A stretch of 64,000 nucleotides of DNA from Curvularia sp. ZM96 (GCA_022457065.1 JAJGBQ010000003.1:2976001-3040000), one strand, 5' to 3'; shown: positions 12,353-23,821, numbered from the stretch's first letter. Numbers and translations are program-made. The notes: generated by a model from the sequence alone, not told the origin.

Positions 12353-12862
12353 TCAGTGCATCGGAGGCTGGTAGTTGATAGGTCGCCTGTGTGCCGTTAG
12401 TCCGAGCTTTGTGGTATTCACGCCGCAAAAACAACATACTTGAAGAGCAAGATGTGCGGCTCCGGTTCGTGTACTTCATAGTGCTCCCATCCCAGACTCT
12501 GTTGCAATGTCAGCAAGCGAGACTAATATCTAGTCGGCGCCCGTACCTGGGTGATTCCCAGTGCCCTCCATTCTTCCTCCCACAACAACTTTAGTGTGCC
12601 TCGTGCGCCATCAAAGTAGTCCTTAGGGATTGCCTTTAGCATCTGCTTGGGGAGCTGCACATGGCGATATTCGTATACATCATCCGAGTACCTGTCGGCA
12701 GCGTCAGTACAAGATGCGCTGACCGCTCCTTGAGCAAACCACCGACCTTGCCGAGTAGTGAATCGCGTCGACAAACTCGTCCAGCTTCTCCTTCTCGTGT
12801 TCGGAAAGCGGGCGCGGCTTCTTGTTCCGGCGCGTAAAGTCGATATCCAGATCGCCCGACAT
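12353..12862 (-). CDS. CKS1: Cyclin-dependent kinase regulatory subunit Cks1
   Basis: Four predicted exons, 12862-12747, 12691-12547, 12498-12440 and 12386-12353, join in phase to 117 residues. The product contains the CKS signature almost unchanged: YSDDVYEYRHVQLPKQML, IPKDYFDGARGTL, LLWEEEWRALGITQ, SLGWEHYEVHEPEPHILLFK, then KRPINYQPP. Cks1 binds Cdk1 and acts as a phospho-adaptor that promotes multisite phosphorylation by cyclin-Cdk complexes. The last intron (53 bp) has a CTAAC branch site and CACACAG acceptor; splicing it restores the KRPxNY tail known from yeast Cks1, which supports the short final exon. The first donor, GTCGGT, is weaker than the others. The N-terminal extension before YSDD is basic, as in other fungi. 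Confidence 0.95.
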
Positions 12863-13688
12863 GGTTGCAGGTAAGAACGCGAATGGCAGTGCTCGTGTGC
12901 TCGTGCAGAGTGCAGAGTGCAGTGGGGGTCGCTGGTGATGGAAGCGGGGGTAAACGGCAGCACGGTTCGGCGCAAGGCTGTGATTACGTATGCGGAAAGG
13001 GGCGCGTTGACACAGTGTCTGGTCCTCGATGGAGAGAATGGCCGTACGACTGAAAAACAACTCAAGTCCTCCAGCCCAAACAGTCCTTGTTTACGAAGGT
13101 CATGGAAATTTGGTCGCCGCGGGCGGCCCTAGCTTCCGCGCTAGTACCGACACAGCCTAACCTAGCCGTTCCTCCATGTTTTCTACTGCCTTCCCGCAAC
13201 GTCTTTCACCCCTGTATCTGCATCTCTGCTGATCAGCGTTCGGTAGCCGGTTTTGACGAGGACGAGTCCTTGTTTGGACGTCAGCATGTGTACGCCGCTA
13301 AAGAATCTAGGCTATCTTTCCTTTCTTCCATTCTATGATGTTTCCACTTTGGCTAGCGAAACAAGGTTGAAGACAATCTTCTGGGCCTCCTTCTACTGTC
13401 TATCCATTTCCCTTTTGCTACCCTCGAGCATGGTACTTACACCTCTATCCTACAGGGTCAATGCGAGCGCGCTAGTGATATGTTATTCAATACATTGAGC
13501 TACGGGTTCATGTAACGCGGGCTGCACAGTCGCAGATCTGTGAAAATACTGACCAAATCGCATACAAAGTAGCGACATATTCGTGACTCAAGAACGTGCA
13601 ATTTCTTTGAAAATAGGGATATTTGGTACTTTCACACAGCACACGGAGGCAAGAGAAGCTTGACGCAGCTGGCACACCAACAGTGCAA
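12863..13688. other. Intergenic, promoter side of CKS1
   Basis: Upstream region of CKS1 and 3' flank of the next minus-strand gene. Small frames here are unconvincing. Confidence 0.4.
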
Positions 13689-14276
13689 TTACATATTACC
13701 AATATGCTCACGTTGAACAGGAATATCAGACGATTTTTCCAGCTTGCATTGCGTGCCACTCATTTCATCATCTTTCGCCTTTTCAACTCCAGGTGACCGG
13801 TCATCTATCATGTCCCCGTCTCCGCATTCCCATCTCAAATATTTCCTTGGTTTCACGACAGCGATCTGTCGCGTCATCTCGGGCTTTTTCACTCCGAGGT
13901 CTCCGTCCACCACATCGATTCCATTATCAGCGACTCCCCGCTCTAGCCACTCGCTCGCCCTGTCATCGCTACAACTGGTCTTTATCTCGGGAAGAAGTTC
14001 GATAGATAGCGATTGTGGCACTAACGAGAAGCGTTGTAATAGATCCTCCCGCAATCCTTGCTGTGTCTGCTGCTGGGAGAGTCGATGCGATAAACGAGAC
14101 TCGCGGCCGGATTCGAGGTCGAGAAGTCTAGGCTCGAGGTCTTGTTGCGAGTCGGCTTGCTTTTTGTGTCGAATAATGAGTTGGACGAAGAGGTAAATCA
14201 TGAGTGCTGTCAATATCGTAGAAGTCAAAACAATTAGGGCCATGAGAAGACGGGATGTGATCCTCAGCACAACCAT
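13689..14276 (-). CDS. Small single-pass membrane protein of unknown function
   Basis: A single open frame of 195 residues from a true ATG. Residues about 8-33 form a strongly hydrophobic helix (LLMALIVLTSTILTALMIYLF) followed at once by a basic patch, IIRHKKQ. The rest is hydrophilic, with a Gln/Arg-rich segment around 48-75 and acidic and Ser-rich stretches after it. This suggests an N-terminal signal anchor with a cytosolic tail, by the positive-inside rule. I do not recognise the family. No intron is needed. Whether it is a real gene rests on the sharp membrane segment and the uninterrupted frame; homologues in related fungi would settle it. Confidence 0.5.
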   Translation of the reverse strand: MVVLRITSRLLMALIVLTSTILTALMIYLFVQLIIRHKKQADSQQDLEPRLLDLESGRESRLSHRLSQQQTQQGLREDLLQRFSLVPQSLSIELLPEIKTSCSDDRASEWLERGVADNGIDVVDGDLGVKKPEMTRQIAVVKPRKYLRWECGDGDMIDDRSPGVEKAKDDEMSGTQCKLEKSSDIPVQREHIGNM

Positions 14277-14698
14277 GATGCAACTAGACGCTGTCAGTTG
14301 CTGTCAGAATATGCAAATAGACGGGTTCAGAAATACGGCTGGTGTCGTGGCGCCCTGGCAGCAAGTTTACCGCGGTATTTAAGTCTGTCGTGGGTGACAT
14401 GTGCAACGTAAATGCGTATGAGACAAGCGCAACACGTAAAATTCTTTTCTGAATTCAATCGTAAACTTTACTACATGAGGATCTGGCCAAAGTGTCGAGT
14501 ACAATCTGAGCGTTGAGCAGGGTCACACACACCCAGGAACGATATATTGTTGTACGACAATTACGGACTCGAGGGATACGACTGCCAGATTTGAGATCCA
14601 AACGTGGACATGGAAAGATGTCTTCGTCGATCATCATACAAGCCCAATAAATGATAGACCATACCCTCTAATTCCAACCACCTGCTTCATATCGTGCT
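14277..14698. other. Intergenic
   Basis: Upstream of the small membrane protein gene and downstream of the next minus-strand gene. Nothing else seen. Confidence 0.4.
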
Positions 14699-15372
14699 CT
14701 ACTCCAACGCACCCATGTAGTCATAGACAAGTCTAACCCTTACGACCTCATCCTTGTCCGTCTTCCTAACCACAAACTTCCTCGTCAACTTCCTCTCCCC
14801 ATCAACTTCCGCAAAGCCCCAAATCTGCCACGCTGTCCACTTGTTCCCCTCGTTGACTGCAAACGCTTCTACTATTCCTCCTTCTTCTATTTCTTTGAGC
14901 CAGCCCTCAGTGACGTACTTGGTATCTTCGTCCGTTATACCCTCATTCTCCCCTTCTTGAAGTTTCTGAAGGGTTGAGTAGCGGGTGCGCCCTTTAACGG
15001 TCCCAAAGACCCAATCAGTGTGCTCGCGATAGTGCCAGTCCAAGGTACGGTTCTCAACTGAGCCTTTAAGGCCGCCGGTAAGGACCTGGTCGATCTTGAT
15101 GAGTGTGGTAGGCTCATTGTCTTCACCAGTCGTAGGTGTCTGTGACAGGTGTTGGGTCAGGGTGGCTACGCCTATAGCTTTTCGTGTGACCCAGCCGACG
15201 CCTTGGAGGGCGAGGACCGGGTCAAAAGGATCAGACTGGGTCTTGTTCTGTGAAGCGCTGTCAGAGGGGCTATTGAATCACGGCACGTCGGTCAATTTCC
15301 GGGGGTTATTGGACTCACCATGACCCATTTTCCCTGCAGATTCTTGATATCTACGTTCGCGGGTGCCGCCAT
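14699..15372 (-). CDS. Conserved ~200-residue fungal protein of unknown function
   Basis: Exons 15372-15319 and 15247-14699 give 200 residues. The start MAAPANVDIKNLQGKWVM is followed by NKTQSDPFDPVLALQGVGW and VTRKAIGVATLTQHL, then alternating short strand-like segments (GGLKGSVENRTLDWHY, WVFGTVKGRTRY, WTAWQIWGF, KLTRKFVVRK, VRVRLVYDYMG). I recall this N-terminal pattern in many ascomycete proteins, some labelled 'LysR family regulatory protein', a label the sequence does not support because no helix-turn-helix is visible. The GxW motif near the start and the predominance of beta-strands resemble a lipocalin-like barrel for a hydrophobic ligand; this is inference. No signal peptide is present, so it is probably cytosolic. 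Confidence 0.8.
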
Positions 15373-17329
15373 GTTGGTTCGTGGTGATTTTTCGCTGGCT
15401 ATTCAAATTTCCAAAATCGCAGAAAGCGGGTGTGTGGTGTTCAGAGCTACCAAGCTATGGAAGCGGTACCTAAGTATGAGACTCATGTCATCTGAGGGGC
15501 GATCGTCTTCATTATATCACCACCATCACCAACACTGCCTAGACAGCCGAACCTCCCAGAACAGCCATGCGTGCGAGCACCTGCCTTAGTCGACAATGAC
15601 ATGCTGTCACGTTCACCCTAAAAGCACCTATCTACGCAGGCGTAGTACTCTTCCCTACCGAGGCTCATCCGCTTTCGGACATGACCCCCGCGGGGAACCC
15701 TGGATCGCCGACCTTTTAGTGGTCCACCCGGAATAGGTATACGAGCAGAAGCATTGGCAGATCACTATGGTGTTCCAACGAACGGCAGAAGATGGGCGAC
15801 GGGACACATCAACCGTGGCTTGGACAGAGTAGGTACCGTTGTGGTGGGCTAAGCAATGCGAACGATGCATAAAGCTTCACGGCAATATGCGAGCGGTTCG
15901 AGAACTCGGCGACATGTGATCAACTTCTCCTTTTCTCTCTCTCTCTCAATTTCCGCTCTTCCGAGATTTCAAGAATCAGTCGACTGTTCAATGTTACACT
16001 CATTCTGCCTGCTGCTACGCAAGCGACGACGGTTCTAGTTCTGGTCATACATACATATCTCCTGAGGCAAGGATCGATACTGACGAGAACACAGGCCACG
16101 CAAGACAACCTCTACAGTGATGCGATTATGAGACGCACTATGCGAATGTGTTTTGGCTCGTTTCAACGATGCATATTGTTAGTATCTGCTCTTCGATCAA
16201 AAGCGCCAAGCCATTTCAATCAGAGGGCTCGAAAAGCATTGCACTACTCATGACAAGGCTACTGTTCCTGGCATTTTTGCAATTTCCCTCAGGAGGTGCA
16301 TCACTTCTCAGGCACAAAGCGTTCTGGTTGGTCATAACTTTCCGAAACCACCGTCCTGTTTCAACGGTCGCGGGAATGGTGTGGCTAGCACAGACCCGTT
16401 GCGTCCACGATGAATTGCCGTGTCGTGAACGCGAGGAGAACAACACCAACGCGGACTGGTTTCCCCTCTGACGCTAAGGCTGCGACACGGAGTGTTTATG
16501 ATTCCCACAGGCCTTGTTATAACTCCCAAGCAAGAAAGATAATATCTCCAGGGTACCCGCTTATGAGAGCGTTCTAGCCGTAGTTTTCATCTTCCTTTGC
16601 GCTCCACTCGCTGCGATCCTTCACTCTCTACATTTATGCGCGAACATTTGTGGACATAACTCCCGCTTACTGTCCGATGCCAAGTGTCATTATTGCACAC
16701 TTCCGTACCTAAACCGCGGATTTTGTCACAAAACGTCTCGTCACTCGTTATCCATTGGCTCCCTATACGTCCTCATACTGTACCCTCATTGCGACCTACA
16801 ACCTGACAGTGTTACACGTCTTGTGAGCGTGTAATCCTGTGCATTCCAATCGGGCTTCCACGATCTCTCAGTGCTCTACCGGCTACAGACAACTTCGTAA
16901 CTACAACTTCTGTTTCGCGCGACTGGAAATTGGACGTGTGGTATAGGGCGCAGGATACACAAGTGCTGCGGGTATTCTCTATCCACAGTACCCATACTAC
17001 CCACGAACCGGAGAACTGCTTCTGAGCAGAGGTCGCAGGGCGATCAACTGTTTCTGCACAGACCCGTGGTCTCGGTCGCTCTATCGGTCACCTGGTCTTT
17101 CTGGCTACGTCGGCCGTTTGTTTGCCAAAACCCCAATTTCGGCACAACATACCCTCACTTCAGCTTAGTCACCGCTGTGTACTACTCGGGTTCTTATAAT
17201 ACGCCGGTCACTACCCTCTTTTTGTTGATTTCCCACGCGACCCTGCAGGCAGCGCGGCAAGCTCCGCTCCTTTCGACAAAAAAAAAGTCTAATCTTCACA
17301 CAATATCCAAGACCAATAACCACGCAATC
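15373..17329. other. 2-kb intergenic region
   Basis: Shared upstream region of two divergent genes, the conserved protein (-) and the GPI-anchored protein (+). A TATAAT-like element at about 17196 lies some 130 bp before the GPI gene start. A CT dinucleotide run occurs near 15937. Open frames such as 16148-16471 (+) have no protein-like signature. Confidence 0.4.
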
Positions 17330-18127
17330 ATGAAGCTCACCACGCTCATTCTCTTCGTCACCACGGCCATCGCGTCCCAGGTCCACCACCTTCACGACAA
17401 TCACGCCCGTGCGATGCTCATGGACCGTGCCATTGACCCTTCAACCATGGATCCTGCACTGCTCTCTTTGCTCATGGTGCTCAAGACGGCCATGCCCTCT
17501 GGTACTAGCGTTCCACTGCCGACGGGCACCGCTGAGCCGGACTGGTACAAGAACTTGCCTGACAACATCAAGAGCTCGTTGCAACAGTACTACCCGGCAG
17601 CCACTACAAGTAGTAGCAGTAGTAGCAGTAGCAGTAGCAGCACTAGTACTACCAGCCAAGCGACTTCGACTGTAGTTTCGAGTAGCAGTCAGGCAAGTGA
17701 GAGCATGACATCTATATCAACGCCTGCGATCACGTCCGCACCTTCATTCAACAGTAACTCAATGGTAAGTAAAACAAACAAACAATCTCTTAGTAGTCAT
17801 GTCCTTCCTTCCCCCACTCCATACTACTACAAAAAAACGAGATTACTTTTATACCCAAAAAATATCAATGCTTCTCTTACTAACTCCGTACAGTCTTCGA
17901 CTATCTTCTCCAACAGCTCCACAGCCACGACTCCCACCCTATCTTCTGTATCCGGCTTCCCTTCTCCTTCCAGCAACCAAAGCACCACTGCCATCATGCC
18001 TCCACTCACCTCTGCGCCGCCCTCAGCCCCCATTTCCGCTGGCCTGAAAAACGCCGCGCACATGGGCTTGCTGACGACAGCAGTCGCCTGGCTCAGTGTC
18101 GCTGCGGGCTTCTGTCTATTTGCGTAG
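17330..18127 (+). CDS. GPI-anchored Ser/Thr-rich cell-surface protein
   Basis: Predicted exons 17330-17764 and 17894-18127 give 222 residues. The N-terminus MKLTTLILFVTTAIAS is a signal peptide. A short region with DPSTMDPALLSLLMVLKTAMP and EPDWYKNLP precedes a long Ser/Thr-rich stretch including an almost pure poly-Ser run encoded by AGT/AGC triplets near 17610-17650. The C-terminus is a hydrophobic tail (GLLTTAVAWLSVAAGFCLFA) after a small-residue region, which is the layout of a GPI-anchor signal. The likely fate is the plasma membrane or cell wall, with O-mannosylation of the Ser/Thr region. The exact function is unknown. The intron has a GTAAGT donor, ACTAAC branch and TACAG acceptor, but is 129 nt and stop-free in frame, so an unspliced product is also possible. 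The frame is open upstream to 17066, but the signal peptide fixes the start at 17330. Confidence 0.8.
   Translation: MKLTTLILFVTTAIASQVHHLHDNHARAMLMDRAIDPSTMDPALLSLLMVLKTAMPSGTSVPLPTGTAEPDWYKNLPDNIKSSLQQYYPAATTSSSSSSSSSSSTSTTSQATSTVVSSSSQASESMTSISTPAITSAPSFNSNSMVSKTNKQSLSSHVLPSPTPYYYKKTRLLLYPKNINASLTNSVQSSTIFSNSSTATTPTLSSVSGFPSPSSNQSTTAIMPPLTSAPPSAPISAGLKNAAHMGLLTTAVAWLSVAAGFCLFA
17610..17650 (+). repeat. AGT/AGC triplet run encoding poly-serine
   Basis: About thirteen consecutive serine triplets, mostly alternating AGT and AGC, inside the GPI-protein gene. Such runs are prone to length change and would alter the stalk length of the surface protein. Confidence 0.8.
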
Positions 18128-18510
18128 ATGAAGACAGAGGAAGAGGAATTAACTTCACCACAAGGATTTCGTTTCATTGCTTACTCAATGGTCAAACATC
18201 CATCCTTGCTTAGTATATAATGTATTATCCACAGACTTTTTTTTCGAGCGTGTAGCGGTATTGGTGTGAAACGGGGAGCATGAAGTTTGCAAGCGGCGAG
18301 CGAGAGGAAGGTCAACGAGTTCGAGATGTATGAGTTATTTATACCCCCTCTCTGAGATATCCCCCCAGAAACGATTGCCATGAATTGAATTTTGTAATTC
18401 CCGCATGTCTTGCGCTACCAGTGTTATCAGTGAGTCGTAATCCTTGGAAGTTCTATATTTCTTCGCTTTCCACAGAACTTTTGCCTTATCATCGTATCTT
18501 CTTGCCGCCT
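18128..18510. other. Convergent intergenic space
   Basis: Lies between the 3' ends of the GPI-protein gene (+) and RFC2 (-). It holds terminator regions only, as far as I can see. Confidence 0.45.
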
Positions 18511-19821
18511 TTACAGACACAACACACCCGCGACTCTAACCCCCAAATCCAGCACAGCCAGATGCTCATCCCCACCATCCACCAACCTCTTGTCTGTCTC
18601 GCTGAACACAGCCGCCAACCGCACTTTCTTCACATCCTCTACCCTCTCATCAAACATGATCTGTTCGTACAATTGGGTCACTGTTTGCGCTGCGCTCCAC
18701 CCTTCCGCAATCATATTCTCGACAACTTTTGCAATCTCATTATACCGTATTGACTTTGCAGCCGCGGATTTAGGAAACAGGGACTCGGTGAAGGAAGAAA
18801 GTGTAGCTGGAGGGAGGACGCCTGCGATTTCGGCAATGGTGGGGAGAGATACGGATGGTGGTGCTGCTGTCGCAGCAGAGTCGATGTCCATTTCGTCGTC
18901 TTCAGAGACTGCAGTGCGCTTTTTTCCTTTCTTCCCTCCTCCTTGCGCTTGTATGGCGCCGACGAGTCGCGCAGCCGATTGTAAGAAAGTGATAGCTTTT
19001 CGCAAGTCGCCGTCTGCAACGCGCACCAATTCCTCTGCGACACCTTCGTCGAGGCGCACATTCTCCAGCGCAGCAATGTCGCTGACACGCTTGACGGCGT
19101 TTCCCTGGTCCAGGCTCTTGAAGCGGAATTTGGAACAGCGCGATGCGAGCGGGTCGATGATTCGCGTGACGTAGTTACATACGAGACAGAATCTCGTCAT
19201 TCGACTGTATGTCTCCATGGTCCGACGCAGTGCCGACTGCGCATCTTGTGTCATGCTGTCTGCCTCGTCCAGGACGATGATTTTGAATGGTGGACAAGGG
19301 TACTTGTCCCTATATCGCACCATGCCTCCCTCTCCAGTTCCGCTCTTGTCTTCTACCATGACGTTGTATGTCGGGGCAACACTAAGTTGTTGTCTGGCAA
19401 AGTCCTTGACTTTTTGTCGGACGATACTGATACCACGTTCGTCGGAAGCATTCAGTTCGAGCACGCGCGTCTTCATAAGGTCGGGGCCGTACAGCTCCTT
19501 GGCGAGGGCGAGGATGGTAGAGGTTTTTCCCGTTCCTGGGGGGCCGTAGAAGAGCATGTGGGGGAGGTTGGAGGATTGCATTGTGCGAGAGAGAACTTGA
19601 ATGGTATTATCCTGGGCTGTGACTTCGGACAGCGTCTTGGGCCGACTACAATCGTTGTTAGCCTTGGATCGCTGAGCCGACTGGCATGTGGGAGGGGTGA
19701 TGTACTATTTCTCGACCCATGGCTGCAGGCGATTCGGCTCTTGCTTTGTTGTAGGGGCTTTTGACGAGCTTGCCTGTGCGGCGGCTTGCTGCCGAGCCTT
19801 AATGTTGAAGAAGTCGGCCAT
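18511..19821 (-). CDS. RFC2: Replication factor C small subunit Rfc2
   Basis: Exons 19821-19706 and 19645-18511 give 416 residues. An N-terminal WVEKYRPK, spanning the splice junction, is followed by Walker A GPPGTGKT (residues 73-80), a Walker B-type LDEADSMT, sensor 1 in CNYVTRIIDPL, and the SRC arginine-finger motif SRCSKFRF. Helical collar sequence fills the C-terminus. Among RFC subunits the block with RYRDKYPCPPFKIIVLDEAD fits the yeast Rfc2/human RFC4 branch. Rfc2 is part of the clamp loader that places PCNA on primer ends, and also of the Rad17, Ctf18 and Elg1 variants. A Gly/Lys-rich and acidic insert (GGGKKGKKR, then DDEMDIDS) around residue 280 makes it longer than yeast Rfc2 (353). 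The ATG at 19821 is the first in frame. Confidence 0.95.
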
Positions 19822-20209
19822 TGTCGCTTGTTGTGGCTGCGTTGAAGTTGCGCGAAGGTGGAGAGCTAAAGTGCGACGCGTCGACGCGAACTCACGAAAC
19901 CACGTTATTGCCGACCGTGCGGTGGCTCACCAATCACTTCGTCATCACTGCACATAGCTTGCCATACCATTGGGGTTTGTCAGGACATATTTTGAATTAT
20001 TTGATCTATCATCGAATGATACAATCCGCTGCTCATTTCGCGAAGCTGTATCGAACACGTGCATGCCTTGCTAGTATTGAGTGCATCCCGTTCATCAATT
20101 CCACATGCCATCATCACCTAGCGTTCTGCCGTGCCATCCATAATCGGTCGAGATTGGTACCTATGGTATGAAGGGTCACGCCTCAGGAGCCAGACTAGAT
20201 GTATCTAAT
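19822..20209. other. Intergenic, promoter side of RFC2
   Basis: Upstream of RFC2 and downstream of NPL4. No other gene seen. Confidence 0.45.
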
Positions 20210-22269
20210 CTACTTCCCATTCAGCCTAACCCCCTTAACGCGCTTAGCCAATTGTACTGAATCGGAATCTGAGCCATAGGAGGACTGTCGCATCGTACGC
20301 TGGTGCTCCAAGGGAAGAGCTGCGGCCCCCCTACTGGCTGATTGAGAGGGAGATGGAGACTGATAAGAACGTTTCGGGGGGCGCTCACCACTTTCTTTAA
20401 GAATAGTTAGAAGAGTTGCCCAGCCACCAGTATGTTGGAGTGCTGAGCCTTCTGAGGTATCGTGCGTTGACGCAACTTTGAAGAGAAGCGATTCCTCGTC
20501 CTTTCAATCAAGTCAGCAAGTACCAGAAACCTTCGGAGGAAAAACGCACCTTTGATAGGATGCCTAGGCTATGGATGAAGCAGAGCATGTGGAAGTTTGA
20601 AATCGCATTCAGACCTCTGGTAGTATTGAGCGCCAGGCCGTTTGCCTTAGCGTTGAGAGCTTTGCTGAGGTGCGTAATCTCGGGCATTTCGCCCATAGCT
20701 TCGCGGTTCTCGATGGGAAACTTGCCGCCAGTAAAGAGAGGATTTGGCTGAGTAGGGAAGCCGTGAGTAAGTGTAAGAAGCAAATACTCAACTGGAAAGT
20801 CAGGTCTAGCAATCTCCTGTACATTTGCGCCGTGCTCGTTGATCCTACGGTAGAACACTTCAGGGATATACCGCGTGCGGTTGAGGGCTTCGTTTTCCTC
20901 TTCCGACTGAACGAGCATGACTTTTGGTTCTGCTGAAGGCTCGATGATATCAGCGCGCACCATCTCAACAGCATCATTTGATACTTGGTAAGACGAGATG
21001 CCAATTTGGCCCTGATCGTCACCGCTGATGACGCAAGTTACAAAGTTGGATCCATGCCGACCAGTGTCGCTCCATTTTGATGGTCGGGGGTATTTTGCCT
21101 GGTACCGTGCCGCGAAGCAAACCTCCAGAGAAGACAAGTAGTAGGAGTCCATGTGTCGCTTGCAGATGACGGAGCCATCGCCTTTGTCTGCGTCGAGTAG
21201 ATCCGTAAAGATGACACCAACTCGCTGCAAGCCACACTGTGCAGCAATGTCATCAATCTCCTGCTCGTTGTTCCAGTCACCTAAAGATATGCCGTCTACT
21301 TCGTTGATCTGTGGCGGCTCATAGATGGTCTCCACCACAGCCTTTGTCCCCAGCGGCACTTCAGTATACTCCTCGTATCTGCCATACAAAAATCCCAACC
21401 GCTGACAACCAGTTTGTCTCCAGAAGTTGATCAGATCGTCGACAACCTGTATCGATGCAAACTCAACATGGTCTACCATACGGTATTCCTGCGGCTTGAG
21501 AGAGATGGCGCTAGGCATGCACTTTGTGCAGATACCCTCTGGGAACGGCTTGTGTCCCGATGGACAGTCGGGTCGTACGCGGTAGTAGGGTTCAGTAAGA
21601 GGGGGGATGTAGGAGCTTCCCAGCTCTGGCCTGTTCTTCGCCGAGTTGACCTTGCGCAGGTATGAGTGGAAAGAAAGATGCTTGATCTTCTTCTCTGCCA
21701 GATATTCGGGCGAGTAGGGCTCCAGCGGCATGCAATAGTCGCACATGCCCTTCGGTCCGTGGGAGCACATGCGAGCGTCGCGCTTGCGTGGAATCTTGCC
21801 ATCTTGCTTGTCGAGTCTGTCGTCAAGTGGCGATTGTCTGACCACTTCCCATGGATTCTTTATAATCTGGTTGGAGGAGCCGAGGGGCACAGAGGGGGTT
21901 TCGCTGGGTTGGACGGGCTTGCCATTAAGTCGCGCGCTGCCCGACGCAGCTGTAACATGACCGTTCGATGGGGCAGACTGCTCTTCGAAGGAGAGGAAGA
22001 GCTGTGCACCGTTTCTGCAGAGGTGTGAGTTGCGACTTGAAGCTTGAACAAGCTACTTACGATAGTCCCACTTGCTTGAAGCTCACACCCTTGAGTTCAG
22101 CAAGTTTCCTTGCGTCGCCTCCCTGTGGGCGGTTGCTAACTGAGATGCTCTGGACATCGACATTCTTGGGAAGCTTCTCGGCAATCTGGGGGATAATATC
22201 TGTGAAAGTGTCCTCGGGCTGTACCGTTAACCTGAATTGGCCTTCTTTGCTAACGAACCGAAGTATCAT
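20210..22269 (-). CDS. NPL4: Npl4, Cdc48 cofactor in ubiquitin-dependent extraction
   Basis: Predicted exons 22269-22061, 22014-20550 and 20500-20210 give 654 residues. The N-terminus (MILRFVSKEGQFRLTV) is the ubiquitin-like domain. Next come two zinc-binding knots, CSHGPKGMCDYC near residue 153 and CPSGHKPFPEGICTKC, with the linker FHSYLRK. They are followed by the MPN-like NPL4 core (HVEFASIQVVDDLINFWRQTG, RLGFLYGRYEEY, VGVIFTDLLD). The last exon gives the conserved GGWATLLTILKESGE followed by a basic, Ser-rich tail. With Ufd1, Npl4 recruits Cdc48/p97 to ubiquitylated proteins for ER-associated and chromatin-associated degradation. Without splicing at 20550 the conserved tail would be lost, so the third exon is well supported. 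Confidence 0.95.
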
Positions 22270-22745
22270 GGCGGGACACTCAGTTCTGGAGGCAGGTTGA
22301 GTGGGTTGGTTTGTGGAACGGACGATGGGAAACAGGCAGGAGAGGTTGCAGGAGAAGAAAGAGGTGTAGAAAGCACAGATGGACAGGAATGGGGTGTGGT
22401 TGTTGATTGATTACACACAGTCACTCGGAAGGCGTCGAAGGCGGCAGAATGACGCGCGCGACGTTAGCGCACACCCTGGTTGCAGGCAGCGCGCGGGCAC
22501 CCGGACATTTACCGAGCTGCGAACTGGCCAGATATTCTATCGATAAGTGAGAACATCGCGAGCGCATTCTGTTGCAACTTGGCCTTCACCCTCTCTCCAA
22601 CTGGATCTCACTTCTGAGGACACCGCCGCTCCTTGAGGACTTTTACGCCCAACAGCAGCCGTCTCTTGCAACGTGTCCCGCTCGTCAAAGACATCGCCTT
22701 TATTGCAGTCGTCCCGGTACCCTCACCTAGCACCCACCACCCAAA
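22270..22745. other. Divergent promoter region NPL4 / SEC66
   Basis: Shared 476-bp upstream region of NPL4 (-) and SEC66 (+). No gene within it. Confidence 0.5.
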
Positions 22746-23449
22746 ATGTGGCCCTTCGACCTCGTCGACTGGGTTATGCTCACCGTACCCATCGCCTACA
22801 TCGGTATACTTGCGGGCTCTTTTGGTGTCTTCACAAGTCTTTACCGCAAACGACAGGCTGCCAACGCCGCATCTCTTGAGCCCTGGTTCCCCACCCACCT
22901 CCAGCGCAATGTCTACCTCTCACTACTCCACATGGAGGAGCCCAAGGTCCCAGACAGCATTCTGAAGGCTGCCCTGCTGCGCCGGGCAACCGAGGACATC
23001 CACCGAATTGTTCAGATCAGGAATGCGAAGCAGGCGTTGCAGGTCTTGTTGCAGAGGGGTAGTGTGGGGGATGATCTGTGGCAAAGATTCCAGCGCGCTG
23101 AGAAGGAGATCGAGGAGGAGCTGAGGGATGTTGTTAACGAGGTGAGTTTGCGCAGGCAACCGTGAAGCCCAAGTGGCTTCATGACACTCTGCATGTAGAT
23201 TAACAATCTCTCCAGGCCAACGCATTCGTACCCAACTGGGGTCAAACCATTTTCCAATCAGCCTCTGAAATGGCTCAGAACAACCACATCCGCGAGCGCT
23301 TGGCCGAGATCGAGTCAAAGGCCCCCGCTGAGAAGGAGTGGTGGGAGAACCGCAGGGCCGGCATTCAATCGGAATTCATGAAAGAGCTGGATGATGAGAA
23401 GGCCAAGAGCGAGGAGGACGCTGTGATGGTAGAGAAGGCCAAGCACTAG
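22746..23449 (+). CDS. SEC66: Sec66/Sec71, ER translocation subunit
   Basis: Exons 22746-23141 and 23216-23449 give 209 residues, close to yeast Sec66 (206). A hydrophobic anchor at about residues 9-30 (VMLTVPIAYIGILAGSFGVF) is followed by a basic SLYRKRQA and the family block EPWFPTHLQRNVYLSLLHME, then LKAALLRRA and a charged helical region. The second exon contributes NAFVPNWGQTIFQSASEMAQN and a Glu/Lys-rich end. Sec66 belongs to the Sec63 complex, which works with the Sec61 channel and BiP in post-translational import into the ER. The intron has a GTGAGT donor and CTCCAG acceptor. It converges on the VPS3844 gene, with 372 bp between the stop codons. Confidence 0.93.
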
Positions 23450-23821
23450 GTGTTTTTTGTGGTACGGTGCGTTTCGGGCTCTAATTCATGTATGTTTTCG
23501 CAATAGGGATAAGATAAAGGGATAGGGAGAGACAGAGGGGCTTGGGCGTTTCCAGCATTCGAGAGGCGCATTGTTAGGCGATTGCACTCAATGGCGTCGT
23601 AGGCGTAAATATCATGTTTCAACTTGTTCAAAAATGCTAATTGCAGTGCTACCAAACGCCAGTAATCCCATAGAGTACATGCTACTGCGATCTGCCCACC
23701 AAACCAACGGCTTCAGTACACTATATGTACAAGCCTGGACTCGTGCAGTCCGACCAAATCTTCTCGCCTATTGTTCATCCATCACAACTGAGACTCCATC
23801 TCTTACATATCATCTTCCTCC
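23450..23821. other. Convergent intergenic space
   Basis: 3' flanks of SEC66 (+) and the Vps3844-like gene (-). Nothing else seen. Confidence 0.45.

Noticed and set aside
14699..15372. Label as LysR-type regulator
   Set aside because: No helix-turn-helix and no effector-binding domain; the protein is too short and rich in beta-strands.
16148..16471. 107-codon plus-strand frame
   Set aside because: No conserved motif and no fitting start or splice context; the region is better explained as promoter.
17066..17329. 88-codon N-terminal extension of the GPI protein
   Set aside because: It would bury the signal peptide; the ATG at 17330 gives the expected secreted start.
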